In this document: piece after piece, positions 21,941 to 33,682 of the stretch
How positions within the stretch are numbered: position 1 is the first letter of the stretch
How the letters are laid out: each line of letters opens with the position of its first letter
NCBI GenBank assembly: GCA_001430745.1
Contig: KQ482057.1
Coordinates: 749,502 to 813,501, forward strand
Length of the DNA stretch: 64,000 nt
Direction of reading: 5' to 3'
Source of the DNA: Auxenochlorella pyrenoidosa
Taxonomy: Eukaryota; Chlorophyta; Trebouxiophyceae; Chlorellales; Chlorellaceae
Program-made: the position numbers and the translations under genes
The notes under the pieces: model-generated
Databases searched by the model: none
Seen by the model: only the letters and a program-made list of their open reading frames with translations
Told to the model about the DNA's origin: nothing

Positions 21941-23021
21941 GTAACGCCAGCGACCTATGGTGCATCCTTGGGCGCCAGAATCAGGGCTCTAATGCCGCCA
22001 GGCGCAGGCTGCGGCATGTTGGACGCCGCGCCTGCTGCCCCCGCCTGCCGGTTGCAAGTGCAAACCCAACGCATGTCTTTCTCGCACCTGTCTAGCAAGC
22101 TGGTCAGCCGCAGCATGCATGCTACGATGCCTTTTCCTGCATGAACCCGGCCAAAACTGGATCGCCTTTGTGGGCATGAAATCGGCCACACATCTCCCGC
22201 CTTCGTAGGCATGAACCCGGCCACCCCTTTCTCGCCTTGCTGCCAAGCGCGCGAGCGCTGCGCAGGCCTGCCCACCTTGTTTGACACCCCTCTCCCCTTG
22301 AAACATCCGCGTCGGGACGCGGCAAATACTGATGGTTGAGACACCGCACACGCCTACTCTGCCTTCCCTCTTCCATGCCCCTTTCATGCGCCCAGTGGGC
22401 CCCTTGTACCTTTGCATGCCACCAATTTTCTGCTGCCCTCCACTCTTAAGGCCGCTCCTGTACTGGCTGCATGCCTTAGCATCTATCACAACCTGTTTGC
22501 CGCCTTGTGCTGCATTCTGGTGTGGTCACTAGCGTAGCGAGAATCGAAGAGCTATGGGTGATGAGGGGCCCTGTCACTAGTAGGGCATCTAGCATGCGAC
22601 AGGTGGTAATGCCCTTTTTCCCGGATTCCTGTGCATTCCGTTGTGTTCCCAGGCCCGATGGGTACGTGTTTCTGGCCGGCTCAGGTGGAGCGCTGCGGTG
22701 CTGTTTTGCCTTTCAACGTGGCTGCACTTGGCAGTGTGCTGCTGCTGGCTCCCCGGCAGGGCCATTGCCGGAGCGCTGGACGCGCGGCACATCCCCTGCC
22801 GCCAGCTAATTGGCGCTGGCATGCCGGCTTCTTGCATGCGCCGCATAGAATTCGTGTGCCGCGTTCGTGACCAGCATTGCCAGCTCTTTGAGCCTTCAGG
22901 GGTGGCGCGGCAGGGGCAGGGTGGATGAGGTAAACAGGCAGAGTTAGGCGGGCGCTGCAGGTGCATTCTTTTATGCGTGAATCGCCAGCTGCCATCCCAG
23001 CCCTCGAGGCATGGATCGCAC
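21941..23021. other. Intergenic between convergent SPX-RING and paralogue B
   Basis: Holds the 35-bp tandem repeat at 22138-22242. An open minus-strand stretch near 22590-22965 could be mistaken for an extra exon of the downstream gene, but paralogue A shows that the gene ends at the TGA at 23022. Confidence 0.5.
22138..22242. repeat. Three tandem copies of a 35-bp unit
   Basis: Units 22138-22172, 22173-22207 and 22208-22242 are each exactly 35 bp. They share the core GCATGAA..CGGCCA near the start and CGCCTT near base 27. They lie about 200 bp past the SPX-RING stop. No spacer-plus-repeat pattern is present, so this is not a CRISPR array. Confidence 0.8.
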
Positions 23022-23896
23022 TCACTCCTCCCATGCCTCGTCATGCACCGCTGAGGCCGGCGCCAGGGCCCAGCGCAGGCGGTCGCGCCCAGGGTTGGGC
23101 GGCAGAGCTCCCAACTGCTGGCAGGCGGCTGCCTGCTTGCATTGGAAGGCAGGCAGGCTTTGAGGCATTGAGGAGAATCCTGACCAGACAGCAGCTGCGA
23201 TGCAATGCAGGCAACATGGCGACTCTGCAACATTCCTCCAGAGTTTGACCACCCACTGCAGGCATTGCTGGGAGCCCTGCAGGCTCACCAGTGCGTGCCC
23301 GCCCAGAATCTCTTGCAGCCGGCTTCGCAGCCAGGCGGCTGCTTCGGCAGGCAGCTCCCCAGGCTTGCGCACACCCCTGCGGACACGGTACGAAAAACAA
23401 GGTCCCTGTGACCTGGGCAGCACTGCAGCAGTTTGGCAGGCACTATCAGGGCCCGCAGACCCAAGGGCGTGGCCAGGACGCCTCACATTCTTTCCTCATA
23501 CTCGAGGCTGATAGCTGGCTCACAAGGGAGGTACTCACCTGATTAGCCACCAAACCGCTTGTGCAACAGACGCGAGCAGCTGCTGGAAGCGGAAGCGCCG
23601 CTCCACTGCGGCGCCGTAGATGCAGCCGCCCACCACTGTGCCCTGCCACTTGATGCCGCCCAGCATGGCCCACAGCAGGTCGGCCAGCGGGTGCTGCCAG
23701 GGTGCTTGAAAGAGCACCATTTGCCGCAGCGCGTCGCCGTCAAGCCTTGTGATGTGTGAATGCAGATCCTGGGGGTCGCTCACATCCTGGCTGCTGCTGG
23801 ATGGATGCGCAGGCGGCAGCGGCCTTGCAATCTCAAAGGTCAGGTAGGTGCTGGCAACCACGGTCACCATCCATGGGGTCAGATGAGGCTTGAGCC
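23022..23896 (-). CDS. Unrecognised family, tandem paralogue B (5' part lost in gap)
   Basis: Exons 23539 to at least 23896, 23289-23376 (88 nt) and 23022-23132 (111 nt). Readable segments: MVTVVASTYLTFEIARPL, LADLLWAMLGGIKWQGTVVG, CIYGAAVERRFRFQQLL, GELPAEAAAWLRSRLQ and DRLRWALAPASAVHDEAWEE, then TGA. The last two exons have the same lengths and phases as those of paralogue A (24554-25414) and similar protein, so the two genes arose by tandem duplication. The 5' end lies in or beyond the N gap at 23897. No known domain is recognised. The ending EAWE plus TGA overlaps a possible donor (GTGAGT), but both copies end alike, which favours a true stop. Confidence 0.6.
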
Positions 23897-24400
23897 NNNN
23901 NNNNNNNNNNNNNNNNNNNNNNNNNNNNNNNNNNNNNNNNNNNNNNNNNNNNNNNNNNNNNNNNNNNNNNNNNNNNNNNNNNNNNNNNNNNNNNNNNNNN
24001 NNNNNNNNNNNNNNNNNNNNNNNNNNNNNNNNNNNNNNNNNNNNNNNNNNNNNNNNNNNNNNNNNNNNNNNNNNNNNNNNNNNNNNNNNNNNNNNNNNNN
24101 NNNNNNNNNNNNNNNNNNNNNNNNNNNNNNNNNNNNNNNNNNNNNNNNNNNNNNNNNNNNNNNNNNNNNNNNNNNNNNNNNNNNNNNNNNNNNNNNNNNN
24201 NNNNNNNNNNNNNNNNNNNNNNNNNNNNNNNNNNNNNNNNNNNNNNNNNNNNNNNNNNNNNNNNNNNNNNNNNNNNNNNNNNNNNNNNNNNNNNNNNNNN
24301 NNNNNNNNNNNNNNNNNNNNNNNNNNNNNNNNNNNNNNNNNNNNNNNNNNNNNNNNNNNNNNNNNNNNNNNNNNNNNNNNNNNNNNNNNNNNNNNNNNNN
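23897..24400. other. Assembly gap (504 N)
   Basis: Run of N. It interrupts the 5' part of paralogue B; true length may differ from the run. Confidence 0.99.
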
Positions 24401-24553
24401 GGGGGCATTTCACAGCCACAGCGTGTGCAGACCATGCCAACGTCACCACGGGCACCAGCTCCGAAGCCTGCAGCCAGTGCATGCATGACTGTGCAGCGGG
24501 TGCTGTGGCACCCATCAGCCCTCTTCCCGCGGAAGACGCAGCCCACACTACAC

Positions 24554-25414
24554 TCACTGCTCCCAGGCCTCCTGTGGCGCAGCACAGGGCGGCTCCAGGG
24601 CCCAGCACAGGAAGGAGCGCCCGGGCAGAGTGGGCAGGGCCTCCACCGCCTGCTGCGCCGCAAGCTGCATGCGCTTGTCAGGAATGAGGGGGGAGGCAGG
24701 GAGGGTCTGAGGCTCATGGTATGAGCTATGCATGGGTCTGATGGGGTGGGCGGTACCACCAGGGGCTGCAGCCTGGACTTGAGGCCTCACCAGCGCGTGC
24801 ACCCCGAGCTCCTCCTGCCCACGGCTGCAAAGCCAGGCAGCCGCAGCTGGCGCCAGCTGCTCCAACGCCTGCTCGCCTCTGCACAGGGGGCATGGAATGC
24901 AGACCCGGGATGGGAACACTCCCCTCCAGGGCAATGCAAGGCAAAGCGTAATAGCCTGCAATGCCATGCAGCATAGCATTGAGCAGCAGCAGCCATGTCA
25001 AACTTGCCTCAGGACCTGCAAGGCCGCTCCTGCACTCAGCCTCATCAGTGGCGGACACCGGCTGTGCAAGGTTGTGGTGATGCCATATGCCGTGACTACA
25101 CCATCTTTCATGGCTATTAGTACACCCCACAGGGGGCCCCGCTCATTCTGCCGCGCTGCCGACTCTGCAAGCGCCTGCTGGCGCAAGGCCACCATCGCTC
25201 CCTGCTCCTCGGCCACAGTGTGCGTCAATGCCGGTGCACCATCAGTTTCATGGCCTTTCTGCAACTGTGGCGCACTCATCTGGTGCACTGACACCTCGTC
25301 CAACGCAAATGCATCAAAGCTGGGCTCAGATCGACCCCCGCCAGGGGCGGCGTGGCGATGAGGGCCCCGTGTCCGCAGCATCCAGCTGCCGACGGACACG
25401 CTGGCGAGCATCAT
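24554..25414 (-). CDS. Unrecognised family, tandem paralogue A (184 residues)
   Basis: Three exons in phase: 25059-25414, 24791-24878 (88 nt) and 24554-24664 (111 nt), encoding 184 residues from ATG 25414 (MMLASVSVGSWMLRTRG). The basic N-terminus could be an organelle targeting peptide. Later segments are PLWGVLIAMKDGVVTAYG, EQLAPAAAAWLCSRGQEELG and LPGRSFLCWALEPPCAAP, ending QEAWEQ. Paralogue B shows the same pattern (LWAMLGGIKWQGTVVG; PAEAAAWLRSR; RDRLRWALAPAS). I do not recognise the family and assign no function. Conserved exon lengths and phases between the copies are good evidence that both are real genes. Confidence 0.62.
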
Positions 25415-25941
25415 TTCGCCGCCGATCAATGCTTTCAGCGCGCTCTCTCTGTATAGAATTGGGCATGCAAGGGCGATGGGAAGCTGTGCCCGAGGCAGTG
25501 CCCGAGGCAAAGGCTAAGAGCTCGACCTCGCAGGGTGCTGCCGGTTGTGGATGGAGCGAGAAAGACAGCCTCGATACGGTGCACGAGAAAACAAAGGTGA
25601 CTGTGCACCACAGTGTGGTTCATGCACAGCATAGCAGGCCCAGCAGGACCCCGCCCCCGCTCCTTTCTTTGACAACTCCAATGCCTTCTCAGATGTTATC
25701 AAGCGCCGATATTGTACCGTAGGTCACAACGAAAAAATGATTTTCTGACTATATGATGACAGTGCTGCTCAGGTGCAAAGAATGCTGCCAGCATGCGCAC
25801 TTTTCCACTCTGGGCTTGCAAACTCGGGCAGGTGTCTTGGCATCCCATTTTGTGGGCGGCATTTTTTTGTGAGTTCTGCAAGAATGAAAACGCGTCATCA
25901 TCCTAACATGTGTGGCAAATGTGCTGCCCTCGTGTGCGCCG

Positions 25942-26114
25942 TCAGTCGCTGCCCTCGAATGGCCGCTTCACACCCGCCGCCCTTGGCGGCCCTGCGGGCC
26001 CTCGCTGCACATTTGCCAGCCCGCTAGGGCCGTGCAGGGGTGGAGGCACCGCGCCTGGTGCTGGTTGCTGCCGAGCCTGTTGCCAACTATTCTCCCCGGG
26101 GCGCTGCTGCTGGG

Positions 26115-26149
<35 letters not shown>

Positions 26150-29100
26150 GCGGGTGGGGGGTGCGCCTGCCAGTGCTGCTGCTGCTGCTGCTGCTGCTGG
26201 GCGGGCGGGGGGTGCGGTGGCGCCCTGCCCTGGCCCCCGCCCTGCTGCCTGCTCCCGCCAGCAAGGAAGTTGAGCAGGCTGGACTGGTGGGTCTTGGCCG
26301 GGCTCCTGGGGGCAGCCCCGGCGCCTCCTCCGCCACCAGGGCCGGACTGGCCAGCAGCGCCAGCAGCACCACCCTGCTGCTGCTGCTGCTGCTGGGCAGG
26401 CGTGGGTGCCTGGGTCATGAAGGGGGCCAGGGTCATCTGGCCTGCAGGGCAGGCAGGCACACGAGCGAGCAGTGCAAGGGCGACGTGAGGGACTGGGGGC
26501 AACAGGAGCGCTCAGCAGAGCAGGCCATGCACCTGCCAGCAGACTGATGAAGCACAGTGCCCAGAATGCCGTTGTGCGGCCTCAGTGGGCAGGGAAGCGC
26601 AAGGGCATGCGGCGGGCGGGCGGCCCACCCCGCTCAAGCGCCTCCACACGGCGCGCATCCAGCGCCTGCGCCTCGCCATCGATCGCCTCCCCCACGCTGT
26701 CCAGCTTGTTCTGCGGGGTTGAGGGGTGGGGGCCAGGAGGGGCCACAATGTTGCCAGGTCGTTTTCCAGGGGCAAGATACCGTGCAGCCAGCATCGCCGC
26801 TCCTGACTGCTGGCGCGGCAGCTCGGGCCACGCAAGGCGCCCAAGCCCCAGCCAGACGCGCCCAAACTCATCCAGGATCCCCACGTGCGTTGCCACAGGC
26901 CCAGCAAGATTACGTAGGCTCCCCCACAGGTGCCCCCACCCACCTGGATGGACTGCCAAATGAGGTCGTCGATGCTGCCGCGGGCGTGCAGGAAGTAGAC
27001 GTTGACGGAGCTGGCCTGGCCAATGCGGTGCGCGCGGTCTGCGGCGCGGCGGGTGGCGCGATGGGGCGCTGTCAAGAGGTGATCCCAGCAAGCCCCCTAG
27101 GGGCATCAGAACTTCCCTCCTTCACTGCGCGCGTCCAGCAACGCATGCGGCGCGAAGGAGCGGGCGCGCACCTTCCGCCTGGATGGTCTCGCCCGGCACC
27201 CACGTCATCTCTGCAAACACCACCTGCGGGCGAGGAGGGCCGGGGGAGGGGACAGTGGTGGAGCGGCAAGTGGGCCTGCCAGTGGTCGAGTGGCACGCGT
27301 CTGCACCATTTCGGTGCCCGCTGCGTGAGGGCAGGACTACTAGAAAGCCAGGAAAGGACAGCAGGGCACACAGCGGGGCATGCTGCCCCCAGTGACGTGG
27401 GCAACAGACTGGCACAACAACAGCTGCTGCACAGCCAGGGGTGCCTGACCCTGCCCGCCCCTGCCCTGCCCACCGTGCTGGCGGCGGTGAGGGTCAAGCC
27501 GGTCCCCGCTGCCCGAATGGACAGGACAGCCACCCTGTAGTCTGCAGGGCAGGAAGGAGGGGAGGGGGAGCTTGGCTCAGGTCAGCTGGGTCGAATTGCG
27601 CCAGTGTTGAAGCCGGCAGGTTGGCCCACACCCCATTCTCAAGCAGTCTCGGGCAGGGTGGGCCCGAGCTTCGACGCTGCCTCCCACTCTTCGCCATGGG
27701 GCACCCGGAGGCGGCCAGGCCACCATCCCCAGTGCGCGCCCCAAAAGCCGCATCCACTGGCACTCGCCCTCGTTCTGCTGGAAGTCGTTGACCAGGGACT
27801 GGCGCTTGGAGGCGGGGGTGGTGCCGTCGATGCGGATGTACCTGCAGGCAGGGGGGTTGGGGAAGTGCCGCATGGCAGGCACACAGATCAGTACCTGCAG
27901 GCGGCCTGACGCGCTGCCAGCCCACCCTGCCCATATGCCATAACAGCAACAGTTTCGCATCGGCTGCACCTTCTGCTCTCGGGCAATCCAAGCCTGCGTG
28001 CTGCCCTGAAGCTTCCAACCCAAGTCGGCCTTCCAACCTGTGCCGCACTTTCCCAGCCATCACACCGTACCGCCCGCCCTATGCACCCAGACACTCATGC
28101 CGTGCATCCGCCACGCAGCACCCACTTGATGCCCTTCTTGCCGCTCTTGAAGCGGTTGCAGGCGTGCTCGATGGCGTCCAGCATGCAGGTGTGGTGCCCA
28201 AACACCAGGAACTTCTGGCTGTTCTCCAGCAGCATGGTGACGTAGTCCTGCACCGCCTTGGCCTGCGGCGCAAGCGGGGGGAGCCAGGCTGAGCGGCGCC
28301 CACAGAGCTGACCCTTATCCAGCAACAGAATCCGTAAATCTGGCAGATTGCTGGTCAGCAGCTTAGCTGAAGAAGCGTGAGGGTTGGGCAGGAGGTGCTC
28401 GTTATCCAGGGCGGCCCTTGGGTGAACCCGCGAAAAGCCCCCCCAGGGCTCCCTCCCACCTTGACCTCTGCCGTCTTGTTGTACAGCTGCGTGATGACGG
28501 CATTCTGCTCGGCGCGTGCGGCGCCGCCACCCCTGCAGGGAGAGCGGGCGCCAGCACAGGCTGAGGGCGTGCACGGGCGTGTGAGCACCACCACCGATGT
28601 CTCAACGTTGCGACGCATATTTCCGTGGTCACTCGGCCAAGAAATTCCTGCACCAAGGCTGCGAGTTTGCCCTCCTACCCAACCACATACACAGCTACCG
28701 GTCTGCTGCTGTCTGCTGCGAGGGCCTCACCCTGCGGCGCCACCTGAGGCTGCGCCCTGCCGCGCCTCCTGGCCCATCACCTGCCGCACAATCTCCAGCT
28801 GCATTGTTCGGGTTTGGGAGAGGGGCGCCACTCCGACTTGACGCTCGCAGCGTGCACTCCTTGATGGAAGCAAGGACAGCAGACGCCCGACAAAGCGCTG
28901 CGCAGGCTGCTCATGCAGCCCGCCCGGCTGCTCCCGGCGCAGCCACTGCCATCGCCGACCCTGGCCAGGCACTGTATTCCCCCCCGACGCTCCCCTGCCC
29001 CACCCGCTGCCCCCACCTGCTTCTGCAGCCCCGCCAGCTGCTTTTTGGCGTCCGGCTCCAGGTCCAGCATCACCTGCTGCCGCCGCTTGCGGGGCAGCTG

Positions 29101-32100
29101 GGTCAGCACCTCGCTCTTCAGGCGGCGCACCATGACGCTGCACAGGGGGCGTGCAGCAAACCGATGCCATCGACACCATTGCCAGAGCATCCTTTTGCAT
29201 GCAGACAAGAAGAAGGGCGTGCTGGGTACAAGCTTGTGATGCAATGCAGGAAGCCGGGTTGAAGTCACTAGGGAACAGCATGCATCTAGACATGTGCTGC
29301 TGAGACCACTTCCTGCCCGCCCTCTGCCCACTCCCCGCCTGCCTGTTGATCAGAAGGGCATTGAGCTCTGGAAGGTTGGACGCTCCCCCATACTTGTCAA
29401 AACGGTTGCCCTGCAGCGGCAATAGCGGGCAGTGCAGGTGGTAAACAGGCGAAAACCAAAGCAAGAAGCGGCGGGGCCACCGTAGCAGCTGCCTGCAGCG
29501 GCAGCCAGCAAGCGCAGTGCCCTCTCGCCTGGCAGTAGCGCTCGCCAAACTGAGTCATCTTGATGCGTGCCTTGGGCACCAGCGCCGCCAGCTGCACAGG
29601 CGCAGCACACAGGTCCAGGCATAAGCCACGCAGCGCATGCAGACCGCGGCCTGCCCAGGGCGTGCTGTGCAGTCCGTTGAGGAATGGCCTCAATCTTCAA
29701 AGCTCCCAAGAAGTTTCGGTTGCAAATCAAATGCAGACGCGACATCAGAGGCAGACACAACTTGCACGAGCTGCCTGCCGCCCCCACCTGCTGGAAGATC
29801 TCCTTGGGCTTGTTCAGCGCCGGCGTGCCCGACAGCAGGATGGCGCGGCGGATCGCCTTGACCAACGGCACGGTGGCCTTGGTGCGCTGCGAGCCGCCCT
29901 CCTTCAGGTAGTGCGACTCTGCAGGCAGGACAGACAACAGGGTGCAACGGGCAGTGGGCAGGTGCCGGCTTGGGCAGCCAAGGTGCAGCAGACAAGGCTC
30001 TGGCCCCGACATTCAGGAAGCCAGGTTGCGTGGCACTGCGTGCACCCACTTACCGTCGCAGATGATCATCCCAAAGCGTTTGTTCAGGTCCTGCAGGCGG
30101 GGGCCAGGCCGGTGGAAATGTGAGAGCTTGGGGTGCACCGCCCCAGCCGGCGCAGCACAGGCTCGGCGGGCGCCACAGCCTGATACCCGTGAGCAGGCCA
30201 TCCCTGTTTCAACCACGCTTAGGGAGCACCCACCATCTTCTGCACAAAATTGTACGATACTATAAGGAATTCTGCGCTCCTGGGCACGTTCTGCGCGTCC
30301 TTGCCGCTGTGCACAATGTGCATGCGGTCGGCAGTGATTCCCAGCCAGCGGTGCAGCGCGTCTGCCCAGGCCTCTGCAGGAGTACGGGCAGGGCACCATA
30401 TGTGCCGGCAGAATGTGGCTGACCACCTCAAGCAGCCGCCCACGGGATGAAGTGTGCTGAGGCATGTGTGCCGAGCTTTCAGGAGCTGCGCATCAGAACC
30501 TCCCAGCCCACTCCTCAGCAGTACTGCTGCTGCAGCCCCTGCCGGCCGCACCTCGCAGGGAGGAGGGCGCAACCACCAGCACCGGCCACTCGTCGCGGTA
30601 GGCAGACGCCAGCGCAATGGCCTGCACCGTTTTTCCCAGCCCCATCTGCAGCGGGCACATGTGGGTGCAGCGCAAGGTCACTGCTGTGCTCTAAGGTTCC
30701 TGCACTTAGTCTCTAGCAGCGAGCCGGCCACAAGCATCCCCCTGCATCTCCGCCATGCCTCCACACCTCATCGCCGATCAGCGCCCGCCCGCCATGCTTC
30801 AGCGCAAACTTGATGCCCTCGCGCTGGAAGGGCATCAGCTGCTGCTCCAGGGCCGCAGGGATATGGCAGTAGCGCTCAGAGTCGTCGGGGCAAGCAGTAG
30901 CAGCCTGCAGGGACAGGAGAGCGGTGAGACATGTGAGCAGATGTGAAACGGCCACAACCCAAACGAGAATAACTACCCCATGGGCCCTGGAATCTTATGC
31001 AGGCCTGAAACAACAAATGAGACGAGCCATCCATACCTTGAGCACCTCGCAGACAATGGGCGGCAGGTCCTGCAGCTGGATGCGGACGCTCTTGTCGTGC
31101 AGGCTCTGCAAACCGGGCGCACATGCCAGGGGCGTCAGCCTTGGGCCCGGTTGCGACTGATCGGGCACTGCAAACGAGCAACGGCACTCCTCCTCCACAC
31201 ACATGGATCTGCCTGCCCCTGAATGCAGCGCCACAGGCACCCTGGCCCGCACCCCCTCCCCACCTACAACACATCGACTACTGCACAGCAGGTGCCTGCA
31301 GGCCCTGCCGCCAACACCAACACCTCGACTGCTGCACAGCAGGTGCCTGCAGGCCCTGCCGTCAGCACCCACCTGCAGCACCTCGACAACGCGGCCGTGC
31401 TGGGAGAGCGGGAACTTCCAGAAGCGGTGGCGCGCGTCCCACAGGCCACCCGGGATCCTGCAGCGACACCCCGTGCGGGCGGCGGCGGCAGCACAGTGGC
31501 GCTGGGTAGGCGCCTTGAAGCCCACGTGCGCTTGGCCAAGTGGCTCGGGGCCAAACCTGAGGGCACACCATCTGACCTACCTTTTTGCCCTAGGGTGACT
31601 GCCCAGCCCTCCCTTGTGCCCTTTCTATTCCCATTCCACCAGGCGTGCCGCACCTCTTGAGCGCCTCGGCCACCACCTCTCGGTACCCGCACTTGACCTC
31701 GACCATGTGGTCCCTGCCCAGCTCCAGATTGACGTACAGCAGGGGCCCCAGGCCGTGCCCTGCAGTGCAGGGGTGCGGAAGGCATCAACTGGCGAGCAGG
31801 CATACTCTCAGGGTGCTTGGCAGGCCATGTCGGCACTGCCTGCCAACCCAGAAAGGCTGACATGCACAGCAGGATTACAGCATGCATGCAGTTCTGGAAT
31901 GAGTGACTGCCCTGTTGTCTGACCCACCCCTTGGAATGCACCCACCTAAGCTGGCTGCAGCCTGCCCAGCCCCGCTGGCAGGCCCACTGGCATGACCCTG
32001 CCGCCCGCTGCCTGCACCGCCTGATGGGTGCTGCTGCTGTTGCTGGTAGCCGCCTTGAGGGTGCTGTGGGTGCTGTTGATAGCCGACTGATGGGTGCTGC

Positions 32101-33159
32101 TGATGTTGATTGCCACCACATGGCCCCTGTTGCTGGCCGTATGCCTGCTGCTGCTGCTGCGGCTGCTGCTGCTGTACTCCTGGAGGCTGCTGCAGTTGCG
32201 GATGCTGGTGGGCCGGGGGGGGCTGGTGCACCCGCACCTGCTGCTGGCCAAAGGGTGGCTGTCCATGCTGCTGATGAAGGTGCTGCTGCTGCAAGCGCTG
32301 CACATCTTGGGTCTGGCCGCTGCTGCTGGCTGGCCAGCCATGCTGGTGCTGCAGCTGCAGGCCATACCCGCCAGGCTGCTGTGGTAGTGGCCGCTGCTGC
32401 TGGGGCCACTGCCCCCCAGCCTGCGGTGGCGGCTGACGCTGCTGCAGCTGCTGCTGGTGTTGCTGCTGCTGCCACTGCCCTGCTGCGTGAGCTTGGGCTG
32501 GCGGGCCTGGGGCGCCTCTCTGGGGACCCCCGGCCTGCCCGTCATCATCAACCTCAGCACCCGTCGCAAACAGCGCACGCAGGCCAGTGGCAGCTGGCCC
32601 GCCCTTGGGCTGGCCCCTTTGCACCTGTGGGTGGGCTGGGCGCTGCTGGTATGGCTGGGCAGCTGCCGCGTGTGTATGCTGCGGTTGTCCTGGCGGCGCA
32701 GGCACTGCGGGCTGCTGCTGCCGCTGTTGGGCTGGCGCATGCTGCTGCAGTCCTGGCCTGCCGTGCACCGCTGCTTGCTGCAGTAGACCTCGCCCATACG
32801 ACGGCACACGTTGCTTTGGGACTGGGCCTGGTCTAGCTAATGGCACAGGATGCTGTTGCACCCCTGGCACTCCAGAGGACGGTGGCGGGTGCTGCGGCGG
32901 CAGCGCTGGCTGTCCACCAGGTCCACGTGGTTGCGGCTGCTGTTGTTGCGGCTGCTGGCGAGCACGAGCCTGCTGCACCGCGGAGTCCCTGCACTTGACA
33001 AGAGTTATCATACATCAGGGAGGCGGCGCAGGAGGCAACGAGTACCGAGCAAGCAGTAGTGGCGGCGGCAGCAGTCGCGGACTGCGGAAGAAGGCAGCAG
33101 CCCTGCACTCACACATCAATCTGGGCGAAGAACGCGTCGTCTTCGTCATCCCACGACAT
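25942..33159 (-). CDS. SMARCAL1/HARP-type annealing helicase with Gln-rich tails
   Basis: SNF2-family ATPases of the SMARCAL1/ZRANB3 group reanneal and reverse stalled replication forks. The start is [15 protein letters not shown] (33159). A Gln/Pro/Gly-rich exon of about 350 codons follows (about 31945-32996). A HARP-like unit reads [29 protein letters not shown]. Helicase motifs in order: [115 protein letters not shown] and [23 protein letters not shown] and the HARP-like unit place it near SMARCAL1. No NZF or HNH of ZRANB3 is seen. The last exon (25942-26447) is polyglutamine-rich, holds a PIP-box-like HQSSLLNFL and ends VKRPFEGSD; its phase fits a donor near 26633. Confidence 0.9.
26108..26200. 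repeat. CTG/CAG triplet runs encoding polyglutamine
   Basis: Two runs of CTG on the plus strand read as CAG (Gln) on the minus strand inside the last exon of the SMARCAL1-like gene. A shorter run lies at about 26374-26397. Such runs often vary in length between strains. Confidence 0.85.
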
Positions 33160-33682
33160 GGAGCCTTCCTGGAAAAAGAGAACAGTAGGCCGTCAGCCGG
33201 GAGCAGCCGGGCGCAGCCCGTCGAATGCTGCGGCTCCCTTCTTGAACTTTGCTGGCCTCCCAGATCACTGCGTAGGCCTGCTGTCAGGCCGCTTGCCCGC
33301 TGCCGCAGCAGCCACCTCAAACAAGCGCTGCGCGGCTTAGAAGCCGTTAGACCTGGCTGACTGCGCCTTCAAAGGCGGATCAGCTTACCGTTTACTGGGA
33401 ACACGCATGCAGGAGGCGACGCAGCAACATGGCACTGATGAACAGCGTGGCAGCGGCGGCAGGCAACCAGCATGCTTTCTCACCTGCCAGTGAAAACAAA
33501 TACGTGTGCTTACATAGTAGCATACTGCATATGACACAGAATTGCACACAAGAAGAACAGAGAGAGAAGCTTACGGAAGGGGGCTGGGTGGGGATGCGTG
33601 GAGCAAGTCCGAGGCGGCGTGGCCGCACATGCAGCAGGTGGCAGATGGAGGGATGGAGGGTAGTACGAGGAATGAATCGGCA
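33160..33682. other. Intergenic, SMARCAL1-like promoter side
   Basis: About 520 bp between two minus-strand genes, relatively AT-rich. I see no coding or RNA feature. Confidence 0.4.

Noticed and set aside
22138..22242. Possible CRISPR-like array
   Set aside because: Units are contiguous and lack spacers, and the context is eukaryotic.
22590..22965. Extra 3' exon for paralogue B
   Set aside because: Both paralogues reach TGA at the same place, and the supposed exon has no counterpart in copy A.
32094..32387. Leu-rich plus-strand frame that looks like a membrane protein
   Set aside because: It is the antisense of CAG-rich, Gln-rich coding sequence in the SMARCAL1-like gene; CTG reads as Leu.
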